A stretch of DNA of 29,189 bases from DATKGQ01 sp035510715 (GCA_035510715.1 DATKGQ010000012.1:1-29189), one strand, 5' to 3'; positions 16,271 through 24,338 are shown, numbered from the stretch's first letter. The notes: a model not told the origin generated them from the letters alone. Translations and numbers: made by a program.

Positions 16271-17929
16271 CTATTCACTGGCCAAATCGCGCTGATTAAA
16301 GCCAGTAATACCAATCACTCCAAGAACTAAAGCAATTCCAATCATAATGATATTGACTGACCAATTTGGTGAAGAAGCCGGCGCAAAAACCATGTGATTC
16401 AATATCGAAGTATCCAGTATCCAGTGGTTGATATTTATGCCCGAGCTTAACATATCAATCATGAATGACCAGGCAATAAGGCCGTATGCCAGAAAGCTAG
16501 TAAAACGTGGGTGAATACCAAACGCAAAAATACCAACACCCAGAATAAACAAGACCGGCACTGCCGTATTAGCTGCAGCCTGCATTAATGAGCTAAATGA
16601 CACGCCGAGATTTTGGTTAATTGTGCTCAACCAGACTGCAGCACCGGCAATAAAACTACCTAGAACAATAACCCCCAGGATTAGGCCGAGCCTTCCTAAT
16701 AACCAGCGCAATCGGCTTACTGGGCGGACCAGTAGGTTATCTAGATATCCCTCTGCTTCTTCACTTCGGACAGCGTTGGCGCTACTAGCCGCATAGCACA
16801 TCATCACGGTCATTTGCAGCAGAAAAACAATTCCTAAAAAGGCCAGCGCTCCGGCTAGATGGCCCTGGTGAGCTAGTTTATTTATAAGATGTTTGGCGGT
16901 CGTTGATTGGTCGAAAGTTTGGGCCATTGACTTAGTTAGTGAGCCATAAATTATTGACATGGCGCCAATTGCTGCTAGCCAGCTCAAGCTAGTTATGCGA
17001 GTCAAACGAACGACTACACCGATCGCTGAATTTAGTAATCGGTTATGTGGTTTAGCACTATCTTTATCAGCAAAAGTACTGCCCCCCAAATCCCGTCTAC
17101 CGGCATAGAATACTGTCAATACTGCCAGTATTAAGCCAAAACCAAAGACTAGTAACAACCAGACCGGGTGACTGTTAGACAATGGTTGGGTCTTTTCAAT
17201 CCAACCTAACGGTGTAAACCATAATACCCAATGGGCGCTAGTGACATCACCAATGGCTTTTAATATATAACTAACTCCAAAAATGGCCGTTGACACACCA
17301 GCGGCCCGGCTACGTGTTGGCATAAGTTGGCTAGCTAGCGCTCCAACCATCATAAATACGAAGACACCGCCGATTACTGCCAGTGCTAAAAATAAAGCCG
17401 AATTAACTGTGATACCGACTTCATGATATTTACCGACCAGACTAAATAGGGCCGCCATAACAATATAGAAAACTATCAGACTAGAACATAAGCCAGCTAG
17501 GGTATTTACGGCCGCCCGCCGGGCTGTTGTCTGGCCGGCTAGAAGCAACTCGCTGCGCCCAGCATCTTCTTCTCCCCGGAACATTTTAGTGGCCAATAGA
17601 AAAGCCCAAATAGAGCCAATAATAACCATAATAGCCAGGGTATTCCAGGCAACATAACCAGCAACTGTGCTGGCTTGATGAATTGGTCCAAGTATTACTT
17701 TGATACCAACGTTATTGCTGAACGTAGCAGCCATTTTTTGTCGATCTAAAAGCGTAGGGTAGGCTTTAACATAGCCAATTGCTTTAGCTGCTACAAATAT
17801 TCCGAACACTAGTGCCCACAATGCGGCACTGCGAAAAGTCCGTCGAGCCACAAACCTACTAATTACCGTTTGGGGTGAATGATATCTTTTAAGAGGTATT
17901 TTTACACTAACAATTTCACTATTACTCAT
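16271..17929 (-). CDS. ABC exporter permease, TnrB3-like (polyketide-antibiotic exporter family), 552 aa
   Basis: A membrane subunit with about 12 hydrophobic segments in two repeats. The loop motif EEDAGRSELLLAGQ after the second helix, and a second copy SEEAEGYLDNLLVRP in the other half, are characteristic of the tetronasin/polyketide-antibiotic exporter permeases of Actinobacteria. Partner is the ATPase gene upstream, whose end overlaps this start by 8 nt (the ATPase stop lies inside ATGAGTAA). An in-frame ATG at 17965 would add 12 residues inside the ATPase gene; 17929 is preferred for the coupled overlap. The substrate is unknown. It is convergent with the MMPL gene. Confidence 0.88.
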   Translation of the reverse strand: MSNSEIVSVKIPLKRYHSPQTVISRFVARRTFRSAALWALVFGIFVAAKAIGYVKAYPTLLDRQKMAATFSNNVGIKVILGPIHQASTVAGYVAWNTLAIMVIIGSIWAFLLATKMFRGEEDAGRSELLLAGQTTARRAAVNTLAGLCSSLIVFYIVMAALFSLVGKYHEVGITVNSALFLALAVIGGVFVFMMVGALASQLMPTRSRAAGVSTAIFGVSYILKAIGDVTSAHWVLWFTPLGWIEKTQPLSNSHPVWLLLVFGFGLILAVLTVFYAGRRDLGGSTFADKDSAKPHNRLLNSAIGVVVRLTRITSLSWLAAIGAMSIIYGSLTKSMAQTFDQSTTAKHLINKLAHQGHLAGALAFLGIVFLLQMTVMMCYAASSANAVRSEEAEGYLDNLLVRPVSRLRWLLGRLGLILGVIVLGSFIAGAAVWLSTINQNLGVSFSSLMQAAANTAVPVLFILGVGIFAFGIHPRFTSFLAYGLIAWSFMIDMLSSGININHWILDTSILNHMVFAPASSPNWSVNIIMIGIALVLGVIGITGFNQRDLASE

Positions 17930-18833
17930 TTTTGATGGCCTGATTACGAATATCCTCATCACCATACAACGACAAGAATAATTCTTCTAATGAGGGCTCT
18001 CGGCTAAGCAGTGTTTTGGGGTGAGCTTTTATAATTTCACCCAGTAAGGGCTCGATTGAACCGCGAATTTGGCATGTTAGTTGATGACCGGTAACCTTAA
18101 CATTGCTTACGCCCTCCAAGTGGCCAATATGGGGCGGGGTAGCATCAAATGTCGCTTCGATTGATATTGCAGATAAATGTCGCATTTGAGCCAGCGTACC
18201 GAGCTCAACTAGTTTACCGGAACGCAGTATGCCGACTCTATCACAGAGAGCTTCAACTTCTTCTAAGACGTGAGATGACAAGAATAGGGTTTGCCCATTG
18301 TTTTTAGCTTCCAGAGCTGTCTCTTTAAAGGCTTGTTCCATAATCGGGTCCAGGCCACTAGTCGGCTCATCCATTATCAGCAATTCTGCCCGGGTAGAGA
18401 AAGCTGCAATGATATTTATTTTTTGACGATTGCCCTTTGAGTAGGTGCGGATTTTTTTAGATGAGTCAAATTTAAATCTTTTAATCAACTGTTTTTGGTA
18501 TTTTGGATCGATCATTCCATGAATCTTACCCAGCAAGTGCAATGTTTCGGCACCGGTTAGAGATGGCCAAAAAGTTGCTTCTCCTGGTACGTAAGCCAAA
18601 TGCCGATGGGCTTTCACCTTATCGGTTTGAGTATTAATGCCAAATATTTCGGCGCTGCCGTTAGTCGGTTTAATAAGACCCAGCAAGGCCCTGATAGTAG
18701 TTGTCTTACCGGCGCCATTTGGGCCCAGATAACCAAGTATTTCACCCTGATAAACATCCAGATTAAGCGGTGCTAAGGCAATTAACGATCTATAGTGTTT
18801 ACTTAAACCTTTTGTGTGAATAGCGATATTCAT
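17922..18833 (-). CDS. ABC exporter ATP-binding protein, TnrB2-like, 303 aa
   Basis: The ATPase of the TnrB-like system. Walker A is GPNGAGKTT at 37-45, the Q-loop region reads YVPGEATFWPSLTG, the signature variant is YSKGNRQK, Walker B is LLIMDEPTSGLD and the H-loop is FLSSHVLEEVE. The PGEATFWP and SKGNRQK pieces are typical of the antibiotic-exporter ATPases paired with TnrB3-like permeases. The C-terminal domain ends in SLEELFLSLYG. A ribosome site AAGGAA lies 6 nt before the ATG. A TATAAG box about 40 nt upstream may be the promoter. Role: powering export from the cytosolic face. Confidence 0.92.
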   Translation of the reverse strand: MNIAIHTKGLSKHYRSLIALAPLNLDVYQGEILGYLGPNGAGKTTTIRALLGLIKPTNGSAEIFGINTQTDKVKAHRHLAYVPGEATFWPSLTGAETLHLLGKIHGMIDPKYQKQLIKRFKFDSSKKIRTYSKGNRQKINIIAAFSTRAELLIMDEPTSGLDPIMEQAFKETALEAKNNGQTLFLSSHVLEEVEALCDRVGILRSGKLVELGTLAQMRHLSAISIEATFDATPPHIGHLEGVSNVKVTGHQLTCQIRGSIEPLLGEIIKAHPKTLLSREPSLEELFLSLYGDEDIRNQAIKNE

Positions 18834-18940
18834 GCCGGTTCCTTATTTTTACATAAACTCTTTACTTATAGTCTCAATAATTAATAAATTTCACAACCCA
18901 CTAAAGTTAAACTGACTAATCTTTAAAAATAAATTGCTCG

Positions 18941-18949
18941 TGTTATCAT
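18941..18949 (+). promoter_or_regulatory. Extended -10 (TGtTATCAT) upstream of the second MFS gene
   Basis: The expected start near 18956 gives a leader of about 34 nt that contains a 6-codon ORF (ATG at 18973). Its TGA overlaps the MFS start codon as ATGA (18990-18993). A second possible box TATAAA lies at 18967-18972. Confidence 0.35.
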
Positions 18950-18989
18950 TTAACGGTAACTTTAGCTATAAAATGAGCAAATTATTTAT

Positions 18990-20621
18990 ATGAATAGCCA
19001 TGGAATTAAAAAGTGGTTACCGCTTGTCGTGCTGGCGCTAGCACTATTTATTATCGTTCTAGACAGTACTATTATCAGTGTCTCTATTAAGGCTATTATC
19101 GAGTCTCTGCATTCCAACCTTAGGGCCATTCAATGGGTAATTACCGGCTACTCGCTAACCTTAGCAGCCTTTCTTATTACCGGCGGTAGGTTAGGAGATA
19201 TATTCGGCCGGCGGCGAATGTTTAGAATCGGTGCAGTTATTTTTGCAATTGGCTCGCTAATAGCCTCTCAGGCTCATTCCGCGCCAATGTTACTATTAAG
19301 CGTTTCGCTAGTAGAGGGTTTCGGAGCGGCAATGATGATGCCCTCAACTACCTCCTTATTAGTCTCTACCTATCACGGCAAGGATCGGGCAATTGGTTTT
19401 GGTGTTTGGGGTGCAATTGCTGGTGCCGCAGCCACTATTGGTCCAATTGTCGGTGGATACTTAACTTCTACATACAGTTGGCGCTGGAACTATCTGATTA
19501 ATCCTATAGTTGCTTTAATATTGCTTCTCGGCTCTAAAGTAATTAGGGAGTCTCGCGATCCGCATCCCCATAAACCAGATTTTAGGAGCATATTATTATC
19601 GGCTCTGGGCCTGGCCAGTTTGGTTTACGGTCTAATCGAAAGCTCTACTTACGGTTGGGTTAAGGCTAAATTACCCTATGAATTTGTCGGACATTATTAC
19701 CACTTGCTTGGTATTTCAATATCGTCTTACGCAATAATTATTGGCCTGCTTATAATTGCTTGGTTCGTACATCGGCAATCAAGCTTGACTAGGCGCGATA
19801 AATTCCCGTTAGTCTCAATTTCCTTATTTAAAAACCGTCCTTTTGTATATAGCATTGTCACGGCTACTATTTTATTAATGGCCCAGTACGGTCTGGTATT
19901 TATATTGCCGGTATTTTACCAAGGCTATCTTGGTAAAGATGCTTTTCACAGCGGATTGGCAATTTTACCTTTATCGCTAGGTATTCTTTTGTCAGCACCT
20001 TTGGCCGGATTCTTGGCGGGCAAGAAGGGAATACCGCAACGAGTTTTAATCCAAGTTGGTCTTTGTTTGTTAATAGTGGGCTCTTTGCTTCTCCGCCAAG
20101 AATTAACTACAGCCGCCACGATTTGGACTTTGCTGCCCGGCCTAGCCGTTTTTGGTCTGGGTTTTGGGCCGGTCGTTTCACAGATATCAAACGTCATATT
20201 ATCAGCTGTACCGGTTGAGGAATCCGGCGAGGCTGCCGGTCTAAATGCTACTAGCCGTCAAATCGGCGCTAGTTTCGGCCAAGCCTTAATTGGCGCGCTT
20301 CTAATCGCCACTCTGGCCACACGACTGAATGCCGATGTTAGTCAGAGTAGAATAATACCTCCACCCCTAAAACCACAAATTACTGCAAATGTGACTGCCA
20401 CAGATGAGAGTTTGGGAACGTCGACTATCAGCTTATCGGCTAAGCAGCTCCCACCAAAAATTAATCAAGAAATAATGCGAATTCAGGGTGATGCTATTGT
20501 TACAGGTAGCCGCGCAAGCTTGCTCTTGATGACCGGTATACTTGCGATAGCCCTAGTATCTTCAACCCTGATACCAAAACGAGCAGCCATTAGTCAAGCT
20601 GTTAACCCGGAAGAAAATTAA
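18990..20621 (+). CDS. DHA2-family MFS drug:H+ antiporter (14 TM), 543 aa
   Basis: The second EmrB/QacA-type exporter of the window. TM1 has the D1-like LDSTIISVSIKAI. Motif A is GGRLGDIFGRRRMF, motif C is GAAATIGPIVGG in TM5, and a long loop rich in Thr/Ser (about 445-490) precedes the last helix. It is only distantly similar to the pump at 11830-13392 outside these motifs, so it is not a recent duplicate. The gene stands alone between the divergent TnrB-like operon and the convergent iron permease gene. No clear ribosome site is seen before the ATG. The substrate is unknown. Confidence 0.93.
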   Translation: MNSHGIKKWLPLVVLALALFIIVLDSTIISVSIKAIIESLHSNLRAIQWVITGYSLTLAAFLITGGRLGDIFGRRRMFRIGAVIFAIGSLIASQAHSAPMLLLSVSLVEGFGAAMMMPSTTSLLVSTYHGKDRAIGFGVWGAIAGAAATIGPIVGGYLTSTYSWRWNYLINPIVALILLLGSKVIRESRDPHPHKPDFRSILLSALGLASLVYGLIESSTYGWVKAKLPYEFVGHYYHLLGISISSYAIIIGLLIIAWFVHRQSSLTRRDKFPLVSISLFKNRPFVYSIVTATILLMAQYGLVFILPVFYQGYLGKDAFHSGLAILPLSLGILLSAPLAGFLAGKKGIPQRVLIQVGLCLLIVGSLLLRQELTTAATIWTLLPGLAVFGLGFGPVVSQISNVILSAVPVEESGEAAGLNATSRQIGASFGQALIGALLIATLATRLNADVSQSRIIPPPLKPQITANVTATDESLGTSTISLSAKQLPPKINQEIMRIQGDAIVTGSRASLLLMTGILAIALVSSTLIPKRAAISQAVNPEEN

Positions 20622-20636
20622 TTATATCTGACGTTT

Positions 20637-21131
20637 CTATTTTTTTTCTTCACTAGTACTAGTGAAAGGACTAAAGACTGAGCCAACAATCTTTCCGGCT
20701 TGTCTAGTTATACTGAAGCGTTGAGCTTTTTCCTCATCAATTTTTTTATGCAGTTTATGCAGGGCAGAGGGACCTTTAAGCGACTTTAGAAGCTGTTCAA
20801 ATTCATCATCAATTTCGGTTAATTCATCGTCGGTTAAACTCTCTAAACCAATAAAAGCATTGCGGGCTTTTTTATCAGCAATGATCAACTCGTCTAGTTT
20901 CAGCTGAATTGCTTTGCTGTCCCGGACTTGAGTGTTTTGGATAGAAAAAACCATTAAGAAAATTACCACATCAGTAATTGTATTGATCGTCAATAGCCAA
21001 GTGTTGGAGTAATGCGTTAACGGACCAACTAATAGCCAGACGACAATAATTGAGATAGCAATACCAAAAGCCAACATCGAACCGGCAAGTTTAGACACTT
21101 TAATGGAAACCTTATGGAACTGTTCTTTCAT
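20637..21131 (-). CDS. Low-affinity iron permease family protein, 164 aa
   Basis: It matches the small bacterial members of the low-affinity iron permease family. There are two membrane helices (about 15-36 and 42-63), the second beginning WLLTINTITDVVIFLMVFSIQNTQ, followed at once by the conserved RDSKAIQLKLDELI and LESLTDDEL. The cytosolic tail is helical, highly charged and longer than in many relatives, ending in a Ser/Thr and Lys stretch. Iron transport is known only from fungal homologues; in bacteria the role is unproven. TATAAT lies 13 nt before the ATG. An 18-bp perfect palindrome lies within the last codons. Confidence 0.85.
   Translation of the reverse strand: MKEQFHKVSIKVSKLAGSMLAFGIAISIIVVWLLVGPLTHYSNTWLLTINTITDVVIFLMVFSIQNTQVRDSKAIQLKLDELIIADKKARNAFIGLESLTDDELTEIDDEFEQLLKSLKGPSALHKLHKKIDEEKAQRFSITRQAGKIVGSVFSPFTSTSEEKK
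20649..20666. repeat. 18-bp perfect palindrome at the end of the iron permease gene
   Basis: TTCACTAGTACTAGTGAA, 9+9 with no spacer, sits in the last codons of the minus-strand gene and next to a run of eight T on the plus strand. The T run precedes the hairpin on the plus strand, and A follows it on the minus strand. It is therefore not a standard intrinsic terminator for either gene. Confidence 0.5.
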
Positions 21132-21144
21132 AACGATTGAGCCT

Positions 21145-21150
21145 ATTATA
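21145..21150 (-). promoter_or_regulatory. -10 box TATAAT of the iron permease gene
   Basis: It lies on the minus strand and ends 13 nt before the ATG at 21131. The predicted leader is about 6 nt. Confidence 0.5.
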
Positions 21151-21175
21151 GCGTATAACTAATGCTTGCGGTGAA

Positions 21176-21743
21176 TCATTTTTTCGAGAACAGTAAACCG
21201 ATATCGGAATGCACTTTTCCATCAGCAAAGGTAGCTTTAATATTTTGAGTGCGATCCGGGGAAAATCGTGTTAATAGATCAGCAATCAGCAGTAGGTTAG
21301 CGACAGTTTGCCTGATAATATGTTCAAATCCTGTCCGGCCAGTTGATACTTTTTCCCAGGGTTTCTGCTCCTGCAGATAAACATTGAGATTACGGATTTC
21401 CTGCCAGACCCCCTTTAGGTCAACCGGTAATTTAAGATTTTAGAAGGCTTGGTCATAAAATTCTGGGTTAACTGTCTGTGCTAGTAAATTACCAATCGTC
21501 CCGTCTAGATGTTTATTAATAAGCACAGCGACACGCTGGATGAGATTACCAAGGTCATCAGCCAAATCGTTTGTATAGATCGTCTTAAAACGTTGGTTAT
21601 TAAATTCTCCGTCTTCACCAAATGGATTTCAGAGAAGAGGTAATAACGGGCGACTACATCAGCCGCAATGGTCGTATGGGCATGACCGAGATGCGGTTTA
21701 TCATTAACGTAATATATCGGGTAGTAATATAATATTTGTGCAT
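21176..21743 (-). pseudogene. metG: Decayed methionyl-tRNA synthetase gene (metG remnant)
   Basis: Minus-strand translation gives MHKYYITT, then after a one-base frameshift PIYYVNDKPHLGHAHTT and IAADVVARYYLFSE. This is the MetRS N-terminus with its HIGH-type motif HLGH. The text then jumps, in another frame, to FGEDGEFNNQRF and TNDLADDLGNLIQRV, the start of the MetRS anticodon-binding domain. That continues through an in-frame TAA after YDQAF to QEQKPWEKV, NLLLIADLL and a TGA at 21176. About 300 residues, including most of the catalytic core and the KMSKS loop, are missing. A frameshift, a large deletion and a stop make this a clear pseudogene. An intact metG must exist elsewhere. This remnant fills the otherwise gene-free stretch 21132-21770. 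Confidence 0.88.
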
Positions 21744-21799
21744 ATCTTCCCTATAATAACTATTCATTAGGTGTACTATAAAAAGTCTAAAGAATTACA

Positions 21800-21808
21800 T
21801 GCTAGAGT
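21800..21808 (+). promoter_or_regulatory. Extended -10 (TGcTAGAGT) of the DUF2127 gene
   Basis: It ends exactly 7 nt before the ATG at 21816, the same layout as the promoter at 22877-22885. A leaderless start is predicted. Confidence 0.5.
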
Positions 21809-21815
21809 AAGTTAT

Positions 21816-22301
21816 ATGCATATAAAGCTTGACCAGGTTTTCCGAATCAGTATTTATCTTAAGGCACTAGAGGCGCTATTTGAAGTTGTCGGCGGCATCA
21901 TATTATTTTTCATTACACCGCATTTTATCAATCACTGGGGCAGTGTCCTAACAAGGGGCGAGTTAAGCGAAGACCCCAATAACTTTATATCTAATTTTTT
22001 ATCACACAACATTCATCATCTTTCAAGTATTTCGACAACTTATGCGGCAATTTATCTACTGACCCACGGTATTATTAAACTGGTTGCCCTAGGAGCTGTC
22101 TTAAAAGATAAATTTTGGGGTTATCCGTTACTGCTGGTTGTCCTGGCAGTCTTTATTATCTATCAGTCAATCCAATTGGTTCACAATGTGACACTCGGGT
22201 TGCTAGTTTTAAATATATTCGACGCTTTTGTAGTTGTTCTGACCGTAATCGAGTGGCGAAAACGGATAATTAAATACGAAGCCGAACATAACAGTACCTA
22301 A
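21816..22301 (+). CDS. DUF2127 family membrane protein, 161 aa
   Basis: A predicted inner-membrane protein with four helices: about 10-32, 75-95, 102-124 and 126-145. The pattern fits DUF2127: an early helix with LKALEALFEVVGGIILF, then LTRGELSEDPNNFI, then YLLTHGIIKLVALGAVL and YPLLLVVLAVFIIYQ. The function is unknown. The frame extends upstream to a GTG at 21771. The ATG at 21816 is preferred because the family starts there and TGcTAGAGT ends 7 nt before it. The gene is divergent from the metG remnant and converges on the SHOCT gene with a 9-nt gap. Confidence 0.82.
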   Translation: MHIKLDQVFRISIYLKALEALFEVVGGIILFFITPHFINHWGSVLTRGELSEDPNNFISNFLSHNIHHLSSISTTYAAIYLLTHGIIKLVALGAVLKDKFWGYPLLLVVLAVFIIYQSIQLVHNVTLGLLVLNIFDAFVVVLTVIEWRKRIIKYEAEHNST

Positions 22302-22310
22302 ACTGATAAT

Positions 22311-22565
22311 TTACGTCTGTAATTCTTTTTTGATTTCTTCAAATTCGGTTTTGTCTATTTCGCCCTTAGCATAGCGGGTTCTGGCAATTTCTAGCGAGTC
22401 CTTGTCGCGATGGGGCTGAAAATCATGATGGTGATAGTTAATAAAATGGAAGATCAGGTATGCCAATATAACAATAATCACCACCCAGACAATAAACATG
22501 ATTAAACTCCACCCAAAGCTATGAAGCGGGCGGTAGTAATACATTTGACTAAATATGGTGCTCAT
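22311..22565 (-). CDS. SHOCT-domain membrane protein, 84 aa
   Basis: One membrane helix (about 17-42, WSLIMFIVWVVIIVILAYLIF), a His-rich linker (NYHHHDFQPH), then a C-terminal SHOCT motif DSLEIARTRYAKGEIDKTEFEEIKKEL. SHOCT is a short module thought to aid oligomerisation; the protein's role is unknown. The start ATG follows the stop of the 56-residue basic protein gene by 11 nt with no ribosome site of its own, so translation is probably coupled. Confidence 0.85.
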   Translation of the reverse strand: MSTIFSQMYYYRPLHSFGWSLIMFIVWVVIIVILAYLIFHFINYHHHDFQPHRDKDSLEIARTRYAKGEIDKTEFEEIKKELQT

Positions 22566-22576
22566 CGCATAAAAAC

Positions 22577-22747
22577 TTAAATTACATTAATTTTTGTCAA
22601 CCGGTCTTTGAATATTTTACGTGACCGTTGCTTGTCGATTCGATGGTGCACTCGTTTTTGGACTCTTCGAACAAAACGCTGGCGGCGAGCCATCTTCACG
22701 GGATTGATATCAAAGAACTGGTAACTAAAATATCTTTTATTTAACAT
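22577..22747 (-). CDS. Small very basic protein, 56 aa, unknown function
   Basis: Reading the minus strand from ATG 22747 gives 56 residues to a TAA at 22577. The protein starts MLNKRYFSYQFFDINPVKMA and continues with an Arg/Lys-rich helix (RRQRFVRRVQKRVHHR, then KQRSRKIFKDRL). About a third of residues are K, R or H. A strong ribosome site AGGAGA lies 6 nt before the ATG, which is the main reason to believe it. It is followed 11 nt later by the SHOCT gene, probably in one transcript. The charge suggests binding to nucleic acid or to acidic membrane lipids, which is inference only. No named family is recognised. Confidence 0.6.
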   Translation of the reverse strand: MLNKRYFSYQFFDINPVKMARRQRFVRRVQKRVHHRIDKQRSRKIFKDRLTKINVI

Positions 22748-22876
22748 TTAAAGTCTCCTTTGCATGTTAGATATTTACGGTTGTCATTGTAGCCTTTATA
22801 ACTGCAGATAAGCTGTAAAAGGATATTTAATATACCCCCTCAAGATAGTTATTAATAAACGACAAGCCTTTTCCCG

Positions 22877-22885
22877 TGCTAGACT
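22877..22885 (+). promoter_or_regulatory. Extended -10 (TGcTAGACT) of the LPG-synthase-type gene
   Basis: It ends 7 nt before the ATG at 22893. A leaderless start is predicted. Confidence 0.5.
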
Positions 22886-22892
22886 AAACAAT

Positions 22893-23825
22893 ATGTCACT
22901 TGCATCTATCAAACAGTCAATTACAAGGCTGGTTTCATCGAAAAAGGTTCAGAAAGTTTCGGCCTTAATCATAGTTTGCATAACAGTAGTGCTGTTTTGT
23001 ATATTCTTTATTCATCATCCAGCTTATGTTACTGCTTTAAGTCACACCAGAATAACTACGCTACTGCTAATATTTAGCCTTTATATATTATTGACCATTT
23101 GCATCGTAGGTGTTTATCAGTGCATCTTGTTGCTCTGCAACAAGCCGATCTCCTGGCGAGAGAATGGCCTGTTAACAATCTACACGCTGCTAGTAAATTT
23201 TTTCGGTCCATTGCAAAGTGGACCGGGTTTTCGGGCAATTTACCTGAAGAACAAACACCGTATTAGGATTCGTGATTATGCAGGCGCCACACTCATATAT
23301 TATGTCTTTTATATAATCTTCAGCCTGTTATTTTTGCTTGTTGCGAACCGCCCCTGGTGGCAAACTGTCTTAGCATTAACATTGGTTGGTCTGGTTTGCG
23401 CTTGGGGTTTACGTCATTGGAACCGAAAACAGCCATCTAACGACGCCCTTCAGCAAAGTCGTTTTCGGCTTACCCCTTGGGCTTGTGTGTTGTTGGCCCT
23501 GACAACGCTTATCCAAGTAGTAATTATCGCTACTATCTATTTTGTTGAATTAAGGTCAATTCATTCGTCAATCAACGTCGGACAGGCAATGACCTATACG
23601 GGTGCTGCCAACTTTGCTCTTTTCGTATCACTAACACCTGGATCTATTGGTTTTCGGGAAACTTTTTTGATTTTTGCTGAACACTTGGATCACATCAATA
23701 CCGCTACCGTGCTTTCAGCAAATGTCATCGACCGATCGGTTTATATCGTCTTCTTGGCTATCATATTCCTGATAGCAATTGGTATTAATATTAAAAAACG
23801 GCTGCATGTCAGAGACCAGTCGTAA
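22893..23825 (+). CDS. Lysylphosphatidylglycerol synthase TM-region family (UPF0104-type) membrane protein, 310 aa
   Basis: An integral membrane protein with about eight helices that matches the transmembrane (flippase) region of MprF-type proteins. The motifs are LVNFFGPLQSGPGFRAIYLKN (about 103-123), the family's G-x-G-x-R-x-x-Y-L, and NFALFVSLTPGSIGFRETFL (about 247-266), the T-P-G-x-x-G-x-x-E motif. There is no C-terminal aminoacyl-transfer domain, so it cannot aminoacylate lipids itself. Stand-alone members are thought to move lipids or glycolipids across the membrane. The next gene on this strand begins 69 nt downstream with its own promoter. Confidence 0.82.
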   Translation: MSLASIKQSITRLVSSKKVQKVSALIIVCITVVLFCIFFIHHPAYVTALSHTRITTLLLIFSLYILLTICIVGVYQCILLLCNKPISWRENGLLTIYTLLVNFFGPLQSGPGFRAIYLKNKHRIRIRDYAGATLIYYVFYIIFSLLFLLVANRPWWQTVLALTLVGLVCAWGLRHWNRKQPSNDALQQSRFRLTPWACVLLALTTLIQVVIIATIYFVELRSIHSSINVGQAMTYTGAANFALFVSLTPGSIGFRETFLIFAEHLDHINTATVLSANVIDRSVYIVFLAIIFLIAIGINIKKRLHVRDQS

Positions 23826-23852
23826 ATATGAAAATATAGGCATGCAGATAAC

Positions 23853-23882
23853 TTGCTAAGCAATTTACAAGTAATTTACAAT
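23853..23882 (+). promoter_or_regulatory. Promoter of the four-helix membrane protein gene
   Basis: TTGCTA (23853-23858), 18-nt spacer, TACAAT (23877-23882), ending 12 nt before the ATG at 23895. The TTG at 23853 is in frame with the gene but reads better as the -35 element. Confidence 0.5.
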
Positions 23883-23894
23883 GGTATTGGATCA

Positions 23895-24338
23895 ATGATT
23901 AATATGGCCAGAAATAAACAATTAATCACAAGTAATAATAATTTTAAGCCTTCTTTACCACACTGGGCAGTTTTGTTTTATGCATCCGCAGCTGCTTTGT
24001 TAATACCTTGGACAATTTATCTTTCAATGACTTTGCCAACCCGGCAAATTACTCAGCATTGGGATTTGGTTTGGTGGGGATTTGATTGTTTAGTAATTAT
24101 GGCCATGGTCTTGACGGCATATTTTATCGCCAAAAAATCAGTTTGGGTAATTTTAACATCCAGTTCACTAGGAACTTGTTTAATGATTGATAGCTGGTTT
24201 GATGTGCTAACGTCTCGGCGAGGGCATGATTTATTTCAATCAATATTGTTGGCCTTATTTGTTGAATTACCGGTTGCTATACTGTCATGGTATTTCGCAA
24301 TTGTTACCGCTCACCAATACGCGAAAGACAGCCTATAA
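23895..24338 (+). CDS. Conserved four-helix membrane protein of unknown function, 147 aa
   Basis: Four membrane helices are visible, roughly at 26-47, 59-81, 84-104 and 112-137. The pieces HWDLVWWGFDCLVIMAM and MIDSWFDVLTS are reminiscent of a small membrane-protein family common in Actinobacteria in which a conserved D-x-W-F-D follows helix three; no function is known to me. The frame is open back to a TTG at 23853, but that codon is the -35 box. ATG 23895 lies about 6 nt after the expected transcription start. ATG 23904 is an alternative. The MarP-like gene follows after 40 nt. Confidence 0.7.
   Translation: MINMARNKQLITSNNNFKPSLPHWAVLFYASAAALLIPWTIYLSMTLPTRQITQHWDLVWWGFDCLVIMAMVLTAYFIAKKSVWVILTSSSLGTCLMIDSWFDVLTSRRGHDLFQSILLALFVELPVAILSWYFAIVTAHQYAKDSL

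Noticed and set aside
20641..20648. Intrinsic terminator from the T run next to the palindrome
   Set aside because: The T run comes before the hairpin on the plus strand, and on the minus strand the hairpin is followed by A, so neither orientation gives hairpin plus U tract.
21176..21743. Two separate small genes in place of one pseudogene
   Set aside because: Both frames align in order to one MetRS, and neither has its own ribosome site. The pieces lack the catalytic core.
23853..23894. Upstream TTG start for the four-helix membrane protein
   Set aside because: The TTG is the first part of a good -35 element, and the extra 14 residues are unlike the rest. The ATG at 23895 fits the promoter.
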